Counted from the stretch's first letter, positions 50,847 through 60,489 are shown. The stretch is 64,000 bases of DNA from Sphingobacterium sp. ML3W (GCF_000747525.1 NZ_CP009278.1:434001-498000), one strand, 5' to 3'. The notes: generated by a model from the sequence alone, not told the origin. Numbers and translations are program-made.

Positions 50847-52229
50847 ATGGCAATAGTAAAACCTTCTTTAGCTAAAGGCACCCGTGATTTTTCACCTGCT
50901 GAAATGCTTAAACGTAATTATATTTTTAATACTTTAAAATGCGTTTTTAAAAAATATGGTTATAGTGAAATTCAAACTCCTTCTTTTGAAAATTTACAGA
51001 CACTTACTGGGAAGTATGGTGACGAAGGGGATAAGCTGATTTTTAAAATATTGAATTCGGGGGATTATTTGAGTAAAGCTCCAGAAAATCTCCTGGAAGC
51101 GAAATCTTCGACTAAGTTAATAACCCATATTTCTGAAAAGGCTCTTCGATATGATCTGACTGTACCCTTTGCAAGGTATGTAGTCATGCATCAGAATGAT
51201 ATTTCCTTGCCTTTTAAACGCTTTCAAATTCAACCTGTTTGGCGTGCAGATAGACCACAGCGAGGACGTTACCGTGAATTCTATCAATGTGATGTGGACG
51301 TGGTTGGCTCTGATAGCTTATTGAATGAGGCGGAATTTATCCTGATTTATCATGAAGCATTGATTAATCTGGGATTAAAGGACTTTACAATTAAAATCAA
51401 CAACCGTAAAATCCTGTCTGGAATAGCTGAGATTATTGGTAAACCAGAACTAATTGTTGATATGACCGTTGCTATCGATAAATTGGATAAAATAGGTCTA
51501 GAAGGTGTGAATAAAGAGTTGTTGGAAAGAGGTTTTACAACAACTGATTTAGATATTTTACGCCCTATAATATTGTTAGAGGGTTCGAATGAGGAGAAGT
51601 TGTCTGCTTTGAAGGACGTGCTTTTAAATTCCGAAGTTGGTCAGGAGGGAATTGCTGAAATTGAAGAGACTTTTGACTATATCAAAAAGTTGGATACTTC
51701 TGAAGCAGTTTTAACTGGTTTTGTTGAGGTTGATATTACGCTAGCTCGTGGATTAAACTACTATACTGGTTGTATTTTTGAGGTGAAAACTAATGAAGTA
51801 GCCATGGGCAGTATTGGCGGCGGGGGACGATATGATGACTTGACAGGTATGTTTGGCTTAAAGGGCTTAACAGGAGCTGGTGTTTCATTTGGTGCCGATA
51901 GAATATATGACGTTTTGGAAGAGTTGAATTTGTTCCCTGAAGATAAGGGGGATTTTAGTAAGCTACTTATTGTGAATTTCGATAAAGAAATTGAATCTTA
52001 TACTTTGCCACTATTGAATCGTTTACGTCAAGCAAATATTGCCGTCGAACTTTACCCAACTGCTGCGAAATTAAAAAAACAGATGAGCTATGCCGATAGT
52101 AAAGGCATTCCTTTTGTTTTATTGGTCGGGGAAGAAGAAGTGTCTACAGGGAAACTTTCATTGAAAGATATGTTTTCAGGAGATCAAATAAAAATGGATG
52201 AAGAGACTTTGGTCAATCACTTGAAATAA
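50847..52229 (+). CDS. hisS: histidyl-tRNA synthetase
   Basis: 460 residues, class II. It charges tRNA-His. Motifs: SLAKGTRDF at the N-terminus, YDLTVPFARYV (motif 1/2 region), VWRADRPQRGRYREFYQCD (motif 2 arginine), the HisA-type ARGLNYYTG, and GGGGRYDDL (motif 3 region). The C-terminal anticodon-binding domain spans about 360-460. No T-box or other leader is possible because the promoter abuts the start. Confidence 0.97.
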   Translation: MAIVKPSLAKGTRDFSPAEMLKRNYIFNTLKCVFKKYGYSEIQTPSFENLQTLTGKYGDEGDKLIFKILNSGDYLSKAPENLLEAKSSTKLITHISEKALRYDLTVPFARYVVMHQNDISLPFKRFQIQPVWRADRPQRGRYREFYQCDVDVVGSDSLLNEAEFILIYHEALINLGLKDFTIKINNRKILSGIAEIIGKPELIVDMTVAIDKLDKIGLEGVNKELLERGFTTTDLDILRPIILLEGSNEEKLSALKDVLLNSEVGQEGIAEIEETFDYIKKLDTSEAVLTGFVEVDITLARGLNYYTGCIFEVKTNEVAMGSIGGGGRYDDLTGMFGLKGLTGAGVSFGADRIYDVLEELNLFPEDKGDFSKLLIVNFDKEIESYTLPLLNRLRQANIAVELYPTAAKLKKQMSYADSKGIPFVLLVGEEEVSTGKLSLKDMFSGDQIKMDEETLVNHLK

Positions 52230-52252
52230 AATCATCTTTGTTACAATATATC

Positions 52253-52287
52253 AAAAGCCAAAAGAATATCATGTCTTTTGGCTTTTT
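52253..52287 (+). terminator. terminator of hisS
   Basis: AAAAGCCAAAAGA (52253-52265) pairs with TCTTTTGGCTTTT (52274-52286), 13 bp, followed by T. It lies about 25 bases after the hisS stop. Confidence 0.9.
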
Positions 52288-52428
52288 AGTTTGTTCTTAA
52301 TTTAATTTACTAAAATAAGCCAGTCATTTATTTGCCATTGTTCTTATGTCGTTTAATTCAAATGTCTTAGAACTGTCTAAAACTAGAATAAAATTTGTTT
52401 TTCTGACCAAAATATCACCCAAATTGAT

Positions 52429-52437
52429 TAGATTTGT
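52429..52437 (+). promoter_or_regulatory. -7 box upstream of pdhA
   Basis: TAGATTTGT matches the consensus and lies 33 bases before the pdhA start codon. Confidence 0.55.
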
Positions 52438-52470
52438 AGTCAAGATTAGTAAGAAATTCAAAACTTTGAA

Positions 52471-53466
52471 ATGAGTTCAACACCTATAACAAAAGAGACA
52501 TATTTAGAGTGGTATAGATCTATGCTACTTATGCGTAAGTTTGAAGAAAAAACAGGTCAACTTTATGGACAACAAAAAATCCGTGGTTTCTGTCACTTGT
52601 ACATTGGACAAGAGGCAGTGGTAGCGGGAACGATGTCTGTTATCAAACCTGAAGATTCTTTAATTACTGCCTATCGTGATCACGCACATGCTTTAGCAAA
52701 AGGTGTGTCTGCAAATGCATGTATGGCTGAGATGTTTGGAAAAGCAACTGGTTGTTCAAAAGGTAAAGGTGGATCTATGCACTTTTTCTCTAAAGAACAT
52801 AAGATGATGGGTGGCCACGGAATAGTTGGTGGTCAAATTCCATTAGGTGCTGGTATCGCTTTTGCTGAAAAATATTTGGGTACTAATAATGTTAACGTAT
52901 GTTACATGGGTGATGGTGCTGTTCGTCAGGGTGCTTTTAATGAATCTTTGAATATGGCGATGCTGTGGAAATTACCTGTAATTTTTGTTTGTGAAAACAA
53001 TGGTTACGCAATGGGTACTTCTGTACAACGTACAACCAATATGCAAGATATTTATAAAATGGGTTTAGGCTTTGATATGCCTTGTGCTCCTGTAGATGGT
53101 ATGGACGTAGTTGCTGTTCATAATGCAATGGATGAAGCTGTTCAACGCGCACGTGCTGGAGAAGGTCCTACTTTCTTAGAAATTCGTACTTACCGTTATA
53201 AAGGTCACTCGATGTCCGATCCTGCTAAATACCGTACGAAAGAAGAATTAGAAGAATATAAAGGTCGTGACCCATTATTAGCGACTAAGCATGCAATTGT
53301 TGAAAACAATTATGCTGATGAAGCATGGTTTGCTGAGGTGGACGCAGAAGTGAAAAGCATCGTAGATGAGTCTGTTAAATTTGCTGAGGAGTCTCCTTTT
53401 CCAACAGTAGATGAATTGTACAAAGATGTGTACGTTCAAGAAGATTATCCATTTATATTAGATTAA
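52471..53466 (+). CDS. pdhA: pyruvate dehydrogenase E1 component subunit alpha
   Basis: 331 residues. It decarboxylates pyruvate with thiamine diphosphate. The TPP-binding motif is GDGAVRQGAFNESLNMA (GDG-x-N type, about residues 149-165). The phosphorylation-loop region is YKGHSMSDPAKYR. RGFCHLYIGQEA and GSMHFFSKEHK are also typical. The gene for the beta subunit is not adjacent; the E2 gene follows 33 bases downstream. Confidence 0.97.
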   Translation: MSSTPITKETYLEWYRSMLLMRKFEEKTGQLYGQQKIRGFCHLYIGQEAVVAGTMSVIKPEDSLITAYRDHAHALAKGVSANACMAEMFGKATGCSKGKGGSMHFFSKEHKMMGGHGIVGGQIPLGAGIAFAEKYLGTNNVNVCYMGDGAVRQGAFNESLNMAMLWKLPVIFVCENNGYAMGTSVQRTTNMQDIYKMGLGFDMPCAPVDGMDVVAVHNAMDEAVQRARAGEGPTFLEIRTYRYKGHSMSDPAKYRTKEELEEYKGRDPLLATKHAIVENNYADEAWFAEVDAEVKSIVDESVKFAEESPFPTVDELYKDVYVQEDYPFILD

Positions 53467-53499
53467 TATAAGTTACTTTAACTAGATAAATAAAATACA

Positions 53500-55128
53500 A
53501 TGGCTGAAGTAGTTAGAATGCCGAAAATGAGCGATACCATGACTGAAGGGGTCATCGCTAAATGGCACAAACAAGTTGGTGATAAAGTTAATTCTGGTGA
53601 TTTAGTTGCAGAAATCGAAACGGATAAAGCAACAATGGATTTTGAATCATACCAAGAAGGTACTCTTTTATATATTGGTCCAAAAGAAGGTGAAGCAGTG
53701 GCAATTGATGCTATTATAGCTATTCTTGGTGAACCGGGTGAAGATTTTCAATCATTATTAAGTGATGCGCCTCAAGTGGTTGCTGAAGTAGAGAAAAAAG
53801 AAGAGGTTTCGACTTCTTCTGATACTGCAATAGCTCCACAATCAGATGTTACTCCTGAATCATTGGGTGTAACAGTGATTACGATGCCTTTGCTAAGCGA
53901 CACGATGACTGAAGGTGTTATAGCACAATGGAATTTTAAAGTTGGTGATACCATAAAGTCTGATGATTCAATCGCTGATGTAGAGACAGACAAAGCAACA
54001 ATGGAGGTGACGGCTTATGCTGATGGCACATTGTTATATGTTGGTCTTGAAGCGGGGGAAGCTGCAAAAGTAAATGATATCATTGCGATTGTAGGTCCGG
54101 CAGGTACTGATGTAACACCATTGTTAAATCAAAAAACGGCAGTTACGCAACCAGCAGCTACAGAGGTAAAAGAGGAAGCTAAAGTTGAGTCAGGTGGTTC
54201 AGTGGAAAATAAAGCCTCTGATGTAATTGACGATTCAAGAGTAAAAGCTTCTCCTTTAGCGCGTAAAATAGCTAAAGATAAAGGGATTAATTTGAACGAT
54301 GTTAAAGGTTCTGCTGATGGCGGACGTATCGTGAAAAAAGATGTTGAATCTTACGCGCCTGCGGCCAAATCAGCTCCAGTTAGTGCAGCATCTACTGCAG
54401 TTGCTACTGAAACAAAAGCGATTTCTTTGCCTTCTTACGTAGGAGAAGAAAGATATACTGAAGTTGCTGTCTCTCAAATGCGTAAAACGATTGCTCGTCG
54501 TTTAGGTGAAAGCTTATTCACAGCTCCACATTTCTACTTAACTGTAAGTATTGATATGGAAAATGCGATGCTTGCGCGTACGCAAATCAATGAAGTAGCG
54601 CCAGTTAAAGTTTCATTCAATGATATTGTAGTTAAGGCGGTAGCGGTTGCTTTGAAAAAACACCCTGCAGTAAACTCTTCTTGGAAAGGGGATAAGATTC
54701 GTTTTAATGAGCATACGAATATAGGTGTCGCGATGGCTGTTGAAGATGGTTTATTAGTTCCTGTTGTTCGTTTTGCTGATGGTAAATCTTTATCTCATAT
54801 TTCAGCAGAAGTTAAAGATTTTGCACAAAAAGCTAAAACAAAGAAATTGACTCCAGCTGACTGGGAAGGATCTACTTTTACGGTTTCAAATTTAGGTATG
54901 TTTGGTATTGATGAGTTTACATCAATCATTAACTCTCCTGATGGTGCAATTTTATCTGTAGGCGCAATCCAACAGGTGCCTGTTGTTAAGAATGGTGCAG
55001 TTGTTCCAGGAAATGTTATGAAATTGACTTTAGGTTGCGATCACCGTGTAGTTGATGGTGCTAACGGAGCTCAGTTTTTACAAACACTTAAAGCTTTATT
55101 GGAAAATCCAGTAAGATTACTGGCATAA
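53500..55128 (+). CDS. pdhC: dihydrolipoyllysine-residue acetyltransferase (E2 of pyruvate dehydrogenase)
   Basis: 542 residues. Two lipoyl domains carry the lysine in ETDKATM (about residues 40-46 and 161-167). A peripheral-subunit-binding domain follows (VKASPLARKIAKDKGINL, about 249-280). The catalytic domain ends with CDHRVVDGANGAQFL (His and Asp of the active site). Linkers are rich in A, P, V and S. It passes acetyl groups from E1 to CoA and links carbon flow to the acpP-fabF genes nearby. Confidence 0.97.
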   Translation: MAEVVRMPKMSDTMTEGVIAKWHKQVGDKVNSGDLVAEIETDKATMDFESYQEGTLLYIGPKEGEAVAIDAIIAILGEPGEDFQSLLSDAPQVVAEVEKKEEVSTSSDTAIAPQSDVTPESLGVTVITMPLLSDTMTEGVIAQWNFKVGDTIKSDDSIADVETDKATMEVTAYADGTLLYVGLEAGEAAKVNDIIAIVGPAGTDVTPLLNQKTAVTQPAATEVKEEAKVESGGSVENKASDVIDDSRVKASPLARKIAKDKGINLNDVKGSADGGRIVKKDVESYAPAAKSAPVSAASTAVATETKAISLPSYVGEERYTEVAVSQMRKTIARRLGESLFTAPHFYLTVSIDMENAMLARTQINEVAPVKVSFNDIVVKAVAVALKKHPAVNSSWKGDKIRFNEHTNIGVAMAVEDGLLVPVVRFADGKSLSHISAEVKDFAQKAKTKKLTPADWEGSTFTVSNLGMFGIDEFTSIINSPDGAILSVGAIQQVPVVKNGAVVPGNVMKLTLGCDHRVVDGANGAQFLQTLKALLENPVRLLA

Positions 55129-55147
55129 TCTCATTCATATAAGTATT

Positions 55148-55184
55148 AAAAGGGTCACTTTAAATAAAGTGGCCCTTTTTTTTT
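55148..55184 (+). terminator. terminator after pdhC
   Basis: A 14- to 15-bp stem with one G-U pair (55148-55162 with 55165-55179) and nine T after it. Confidence 0.9.
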
Positions 55185-55261
55185 GTTTTTTTCTTTTTTT
55201 AATACTAAAATGTTCATTTTAGCATTAAGACATAAGAATAGAAATAGAATCCAAGAAAATA

Positions 55262-56452
55262 GTGAAATTATATATAATACAAGGTCTTGTTGCAACTCTT
55301 ATAGCAACAACTATATCGTGCAGCTCCAAAGAAGAAAAAAAGCAACAAGCATTTGTTGAACAGGCTAAAACAGATAGTCTAAAGCTTATTTATAACCCTG
55401 CTGATGCGGATCCAAAAATAGACGCATTTATGCAAAATTTGCATAAGAAATCTGGTTTTAACGGTAATGTTTTAATAGCTAAAAATGGAAAAATTTTATA
55501 TCAAAATTCATTTGGTTGGGCTAATTACCTTTTAAAAGATAGCTTGAAGATTGATTCAAAATTTGAGCTCGCTTCTGTTTCGAAACCGATGACTGGTATA
55601 GGTATATTAAAATTGGTTGAGGAAGGTAAATTAAGCTTAGATCAAACAATTAATGATTTTTATCCAGATTTTCCATATACCGATATTACGATAAAACAAT
55701 TGTTATCACATCGTTCTGGATTACCCAATTATGTTTACTTTTCTGATGAGCATTGGAAAGAAAAAAAGAAAGGGATGAGCAATCAAGATGTTATGCGAAT
55801 GCTGACAGAGTTCAAACCGAATCGCTATGGTAAACCTGATGGTAAATTTTTTTATAATAACTCAAACTTTATGGTTTTGGCGGCTATTATTGAAAAGGTA
55901 ACAAAGCAGAGCTATGCAGAATGGATGAAAGAAAATGTCTTTATGCCAGCTGGTATGACTAATACGGTAGCGCTATCAAAAGCAATATATGAAAAAATTC
56001 CTACGGATGTTGTTGGTCATGATAAAGTGTGGAGACGATCTGTTGTGCAGAATTTCCAAGATGGTCCCATGGGGGATAAAGGTATTTATAGTACGGTAAG
56101 GGATCTTTACAAACTTGATTTGGCTTTAAGCGAGGGACGATTACTGAAGAAGGAGACTTTAGACTCTGCTTATGTGGATCGTGCTAAGTCTAAGAATGGA
56201 ATCTTTGGATATGGATTAGGTTGGCGTACTTTTCATCATCGTGACGATGTTATGATATATCATACTGGATGGTGGCATGGATTTCGTAATCTTTATGTTA
56301 GGGATATAAAAAATAATATTACGATTGTCTTGCTTTCTAATATGGCCAATGGTAGCTTGGTGAAATTGGATGAACTTTACAAAATATTAGGTATGCCAAT
56401 ATTGAGAAAGGGCGCATACAATGATGCCGGTAATGCAGCTGATGATGTTTAA
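55262..56452 (+). CDS. serine hydrolase lipoprotein (beta-lactamase / class C PBP fold)
   Basis: 396 residues, GTG start (MKLYIIQGLVATLIATTISC). It is a lipoprotein followed by SSKEEKKQ, a lysine/acid-rich stretch compatible with surface export. Catalytic motifs: SVSK (SxxK, about residue 105), YNNSNF (YxN) and HTGWW (the HTG motif). LLSHRSGLPNYVYF is typical of esterase/peptidase members. It is more likely a peptidase or esterase than a beta-lactamase. It is followed 14 bases later by the CoA-binding gene. Confidence 0.88.
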   Translation: MKLYIIQGLVATLIATTISCSSKEEKKQQAFVEQAKTDSLKLIYNPADADPKIDAFMQNLHKKSGFNGNVLIAKNGKILYQNSFGWANYLLKDSLKIDSKFELASVSKPMTGIGILKLVEEGKLSLDQTINDFYPDFPYTDITIKQLLSHRSGLPNYVYFSDEHWKEKKKGMSNQDVMRMLTEFKPNRYGKPDGKFFYNNSNFMVLAAIIEKVTKQSYAEWMKENVFMPAGMTNTVALSKAIYEKIPTDVVGHDKVWRRSVVQNFQDGPMGDKGIYSTVRDLYKLDLALSEGRLLKKETLDSAYVDRAKSKNGIFGYGLGWRTFHHRDDVMIYHTGWWHGFRNLYVRDIKNNITIVLLSNMANGSLVKLDELYKILGMPILRKGAYNDAGNAADDV

Positions 56453-56466
56453 TAGGAGATGTAAAT

Positions 56467-56826
56467 ATGAAAAAGACACTAATTATAGGTGCTAGTACTA
56501 ACCCAGACCGATATTCGTATAAAGCTGCTCTTAAATTGAGGAAGTATGGACATGATATTGTCAATATAGGTTTAAAAAAGGGAGAGGTTGCTGGAGTGGA
56601 AATCGAAAAAATAGGTGATATACACCAAGATATAGATACGATTACGTTATATGTTAGCGCGAACAATCAGAAGAGTTTTTATGATTATATATTGGCAACC
56701 AATCCTAAACGGATTATTTTTAATCCTGGAACTGAAAATCCCGAATTAGTTGGGCTTGCTGAAAAATTGGGGATTCTGACCGACAATTCTTGTACTTTAG
56801 TGCTTTTAAGTACAGGTCAATACTAG
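56467..56826 (+). CDS. CoA-binding domain protein (YccU-like)
   Basis: 119 residues, a single Rossmann-like CoA_binding_2 domain: TLIIGASTNPDRYSYKAALKL at the start is the nucleotide loop, then LYVSANNQKSFYDYI and IIFNPGTENPELVGLAE. It is cytoplasmic. The physiological role of this family is not established. It probably shares a transcript with the serine hydrolase. Confidence 0.88.
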   Translation: MKKTLIIGASTNPDRYSYKAALKLRKYGHDIVNIGLKKGEVAGVEIEKIGDIHQDIDTITLYVSANNQKSFYDYILATNPKRIIFNPGTENPELVGLAEKLGILTDNSCTLVLLSTGQY

Positions 56827-56887
56827 TCTAAGTCTGATGCTATATAAAGGTGTTAATATAGCAAAATACAAATTTAATTTATAAATG

Positions 56888-56921
56888 AAAGGTTGGCTTA
56901 TTAAGAGTCAACCTTTTTCAT
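56888..56921 (+). terminator. terminator after the CoA-binding gene
   Basis: AAAGGTTGGCT (56888-56898) pairs with AGTCAACCTTT (56906-56916), 11 bp with one G-U pair, followed by T. Confidence 0.82.
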
Positions 56922-57009
56922 TTGTCTAATTTCTTCTCAAACGATTTCGTAAGTTTCCCTTGTGTCTCTAGTAAAAAAACTACATTTTTAGAGACCAATA
57001 GAATCTATC

Positions 57010-57444
57010 ATGAAAATTATATTCATTTATTTTTACCTACTGTTCTTTTATGGTCAATATGCAAATGGTTGGGATAAAACTGTATTTCATATTTATGATA
57101 TTGCGGATTCGATTTATGACGGTATTTTTTACGTGTAATGATTTATTTGGAACAATGACGTATTTGGAATCATAATTAAGGATAGTTGTGCTGAATTACG
57201 ATTTTATAATTAGCAATTGTTAACCGCGGTGATTATGTAACAGTTTTTAAAAAGATTGAATCTAACAGTAGTGATGTTTCTGTTTTTTTTGGACGGATAT
57301 AATCAAATTGATCCTTTGGAAGGACGTGTTTTCCCTTTATCTGGAAATACAAAGAGCCTGTTTGTAAATTTTAAGAAAATTAAGGATTCTCGATTGATTA
57401 AAGTATGGGATAAGCTTTATTGTACAAATGCTAGTGAAAAGTGA
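57010..57444 (+). pseudogene. decayed gene for a small secreted protein
   Basis: From the ATG at 57010 a signal-peptide-like start (MKIIFIYFYLLFFYGQ) and about 20 more residues read to two stops (57136-57141). The same frame continues with protein-like FIWNNDVFGIIIKDSCAEL until a TAG at 57211. The next frame then gives VNRGDYVTVFKKIESNSSDV, and after a run of eight T (57283-57290) the first frame resumes with DGYNQIDPLEGRVFPLSGN and ends at 57444. Together the pieces make one protein of about 145 residues, so this is an inactivated gene rather than random ORFs. I do not recognise its family. Confidence 0.6.
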
Positions 57445-57495
57445 AAAATTAAATAATGTATAAAATAAGAGCGAATTAAGATTAGTATATTTATT

Positions 57496-58743
57496 ATGAA
57501 AATGAAAAACCAAATCCTTTTTGTGTTATGTTCAATATTGGGAATAGCAACAGTGAATGGGCAAGTTAAGAATCTGAAATTAACGAAGGACTTTATCCAA
57601 AAAAATTTGGATGATGCAGCGCAACAAATTAAAGTGCTCGCAGCAGAGACACCAAATGAAAAATTTCCTAAAACTTTTGAAAATAATAAGCAGGTTTTTT
57701 CTTCATCTAGCTGGTGGTGTTCTGGTTTTTATCCCGGTACTTTGTGGTATTTATATGAGGGAACTCATGATCGTGAATTACTTCAAAAAGTGGAAGATAA
57801 GTTACCTTTTTTGGAGAAAGAGAAAAATAATAAAGGTACGCATGATTTGGGGTTTATGTTATTTTGTAGTTTCGGTAATGGATTACGGTTAACGGGAGAT
57901 ACGGTAAAATATAAGCACGTCCTAGTAACAGGGGCGGAATCATTAGCTTCACGATTTAATGAGACGACAAAAACAATTCGATCATGGGATCATAAGCCTT
58001 GGAATTATCCTGTTATTATTGATAATATGATGAATTTGGAATTTTTGACACAGGTATCGAAGATGACTGGGAATCAGAAATATTATGATTTAGCTGTAAC
58101 ACATGCACAAACAACATTGAAGAATCATTTTAGAAAGGATTATAGTTCTTATCATGTTATTGATTACAATGAAGCTACAGGTGGAGTTATTGGTAAAAAG
58201 ACTCATCAAGGTGCATTTGATGAATCGGCATGGTCTAGAGGACAAGGTTGGGCCCTGTACGGTTATACAATGATGTATCGTGAAACTAAGAAGAAGGAAT
58301 TTTTAAATCAAGCAAGACACATAGCCAAATATATTTTAAATCACCCAGCATTACCAGAGGACCTTATACCATATTGGGATTTTGATAAGGATAAAATTGA
58401 CCCTTCAAATAAGATGTATTCGAAAAAAGATTTGCGTGATGTCTCTGCGGCGACTTTATATGCTTCGGCATTGCTAGAGCTTTCCCAATATACGAAGGGG
58501 CAAGAGTCGATACTCTATCTGACTAAAGCAGAGACTATGCTTACCAATTTATCAAAAACACCCTATAAATCTGTAGCTGGTGAAAATGGAGGCTATTTGT
58601 TAAATCATAGTGTTGGGGCTTTGCCATTGAATTCGGAAGTTGATGTGCCTTTGACATATGCTGATTATTATTATGTTGAGGCATTAATTAGATATAAAAG
58701 GCTATTAGAGGGACAATCTGTTATTTTTGAGATTACCATGTAA
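57496..58743 (+). CDS. GH88 unsaturated glucuronyl hydrolase
   Basis: 415 residues. The signal peptide ends at ATVNGQ. The (alpha/alpha)6 barrel of glycoside hydrolase family 88 is clear: SSSSWWCSGFYPGTLWYL, the acid candidates in GTHDLGFML and VIIDNMMNLE (the two aspartates that act in Bacillus UGL), and DESAWSRGQGWALYGY. It hydrates and opens the unsaturated uronic acid left at the end of oligosaccharides by polysaccharide lyases. Together with the DUF2264 gene it suggests breakdown of a glycosaminoglycan or pectin-type glycan. No lyase or SusCD genes are nearby. Confidence 0.93.
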   Translation: MKMKNQILFVLCSILGIATVNGQVKNLKLTKDFIQKNLDDAAQQIKVLAAETPNEKFPKTFENNKQVFSSSSWWCSGFYPGTLWYLYEGTHDRELLQKVEDKLPFLEKEKNNKGTHDLGFMLFCSFGNGLRLTGDTVKYKHVLVTGAESLASRFNETTKTIRSWDHKPWNYPVIIDNMMNLEFLTQVSKMTGNQKYYDLAVTHAQTTLKNHFRKDYSSYHVIDYNEATGGVIGKKTHQGAFDESAWSRGQGWALYGYTMMYRETKKKEFLNQARHIAKYILNHPALPEDLIPYWDFDKDKIDPSNKMYSKKDLRDVSAATLYASALLELSQYTKGQESILYLTKAETMLTNLSKTPYKSVAGENGGYLLNHSVGALPLNSEVDVPLTYADYYYVEALIRYKRLLEGQSVIFEITM

Positions 58744-59011
58744 TTTATGTGCTTGATTAGTTTCTCAATTGGGAAGAGGACGGATATCAGTCTGATTCGG
58801 TATAAGAGATAATCAAGTTGTGCTAAGAAATTATACAGCTTTTATAAAAGTATGAAGGAATATATCCGTTTGTTTGTAATAATTATCAACTACCAGTATA
58901 ATCTATTGACACGGCATTTTAATTTTTTAGACTTGTTTTTTTTTAAGCAATGTTGTTTTTTAAATGTGAATTAGAGATAATACTAAATTGACAAGTTGTA
59001 ATATCAAATTT

Positions 59012-60280
59012 ATGAAAAGAAGATTATTATTGAAGTTATTGGGCGGGGCAGGTATGGGTACTTTGGCTACATCGTTGCCAATAGATGCGAAGGCTGAATC
59101 TCAACATGAGATGAAGGAATCGGTTACCGAGAATGATCGTTCCTATTGGGTTGCAATATTAACGAAGATAGCCTCGCCAATCTTGAGTAATATCAGTATA
59201 CAACAGTGGAGAAAGAACATGCCAATGGAAGTTAGTCCAACATTTGATAATAGAGATTCGGGTGTGGGATATCTGGAAGCTTTTGGGAGGCTGTTGGCAG
59301 GAATGGCACCTTGGCTTGCCCTTTCTGATGATGACTCTGATGAGGGGAAGCTTCGTGAGCGATTACGAAAGCAGGCTTTATTAGGAATTAAATATGGAGT
59401 CGATCCGATATCACCAGATTATTTCACTTGGAGAGGGGCTTCGTCTCAAACCTTGGTAGATGCGGCACATCTTGCTTTGGCTTTTCTACGTGCGCCAAAA
59501 GCACTATGGGAACCGTTGGATGAATTGACTAAGAAAAGAGTTGTAGAAGAATTTAAGTTATTGCGCAAAATTAAACCCAACGAAAGTAATTGGCTTCTAT
59601 TTGCGGCAATGACAGAGACATTCTTGTATAGTATAAACGAAGATTGCGTGCGAGAGAAGATCGATTACGCTGTCAATAAGTTTGATCAAGAATGGTATGT
59701 TGGAGATGGATGGTATAGTGATGGAGCTCGTTTTAGCTTTGATCATTATAATGGTTACGTTATACACAATATGCAGGTTGAAGCACTTCGGCATAATAGA
59801 TGTGCAGGTGAGAAATATAAAGAGATGTTTGATAGGGCTTATAAACGTATGCAACGTTATGCTCATCATTTGGAACGAATGATTTCTCCGGAGGGACATT
59901 ACTTGGTCGTGGGCAGATCGTCAACTTATAAAAATGCAGCTTTTCAACCTTTGGCCGCTGTTGCATTGGAAAACAGATTGCCAGAGGATATTTCTAAAGG
60001 TCAAGTAAGAGCAGCTCTTACCGCTGTGCTTAAGCATATTTTTATTGATAAAACATTTTCACCATCAGGATGGCTTCGAATGGGGGTCGTGGGGGATCGT
60101 CAAGAAAATTTAGCAGATTATTATACTAATGCTGGCTCTATGTATGTGGTTTCGTTATCTTTTTTGCCTTTAGGCCTACCTGATGATGATGAATTTTGGA
60201 CATGCGCTGCTGAGAAATGGACATCGCAGAAAGCATGGGGAGCAGAACAATTTCCGAAAGATTATTATGTCGCATATTAA
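59012..60280 (+). CDS. DUF2264 (GH154-type) protein with Tat-like signal
   Basis: About 422 residues from the ATG at 59012; an ATG 24 bases upstream places a polar stretch before the signal. The N-terminus MKRRLLLKLLGGAGMGTL has a twin-arginine-like signal ending at DAKA. The rest is an alpha-rich DUF2264 fold (GVGYLEAFGRLLAGMAPWL, WLLFAAMTETFLY, YVGDGWYSDGARFSFDHYNG). Members have been linked to glycoside hydrolase family 154 and beta-glucuronidase activity, though I am unsure how far that extends. It follows the GH88 gene with about 270 bases between and ends a uronic-acid glycan pair. Confidence 0.82.
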   Translation: MKRRLLLKLLGGAGMGTLATSLPIDAKAESQHEMKESVTENDRSYWVAILTKIASPILSNISIQQWRKNMPMEVSPTFDNRDSGVGYLEAFGRLLAGMAPWLALSDDDSDEGKLRERLRKQALLGIKYGVDPISPDYFTWRGASSQTLVDAAHLALAFLRAPKALWEPLDELTKKRVVEEFKLLRKIKPNESNWLLFAAMTETFLYSINEDCVREKIDYAVNKFDQEWYVGDGWYSDGARFSFDHYNGYVIHNMQVEALRHNRCAGEKYKEMFDRAYKRMQRYAHHLERMISPEGHYLVVGRSSTYKNAAFQPLAAVALENRLPEDISKGQVRAALTAVLKHIFIDKTFSPSGWLRMGVVGDRQENLADYYTNAGSMYVVSLSFLPLGLPDDDEFWTCAAEKWTSQKAWGAEQFPKDYYVAY

Positions 60281-60403
60281 TTCTTGTGTATATTCTTTGA
60301 AGTTCATTGGTGTTTTTTTTTATCGGCTTTCGTTTTTTTGGCGTTTAAAGTTCTTTTTTGTTTTAGAAAAGGCTTAAAAAAATAAAAAATAATGTGCTAA
60401 TAA

Positions 60404-60435
60404 TTTGGTAGTTAGAAAATTATTTGTACTTTTGC
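60404..60435 (+). promoter_or_regulatory. promoter of the ribosomal protein operon
   Basis: A -33 TTTG (60404-60407) and a perfect -7 TACTTTTGC (60427-60435) are 19 bases apart. Transcription would start about 70 bases before rplC, leaving a structured leader. Confidence 0.72.
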
Positions 60436-60457
60436 AATCCCTTATTGGGAGAAATAC

Positions 60458-60489
60458 GTCTTGAGCGAAGCCCTACTGCTTCGATGGAC
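60458..60489 (+). promoter_or_regulatory. leader hairpin before rplC
   Basis: CGAAGC (60466-60471) pairs with GCTTCG (60478-60483), with a further GTC/GAC pairing outside (60458-60460 with 60487-60489). It lies 28 bases upstream of the rplC start and could be an autoregulatory leader bound by a ribosomal protein. Confidence 0.4.
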
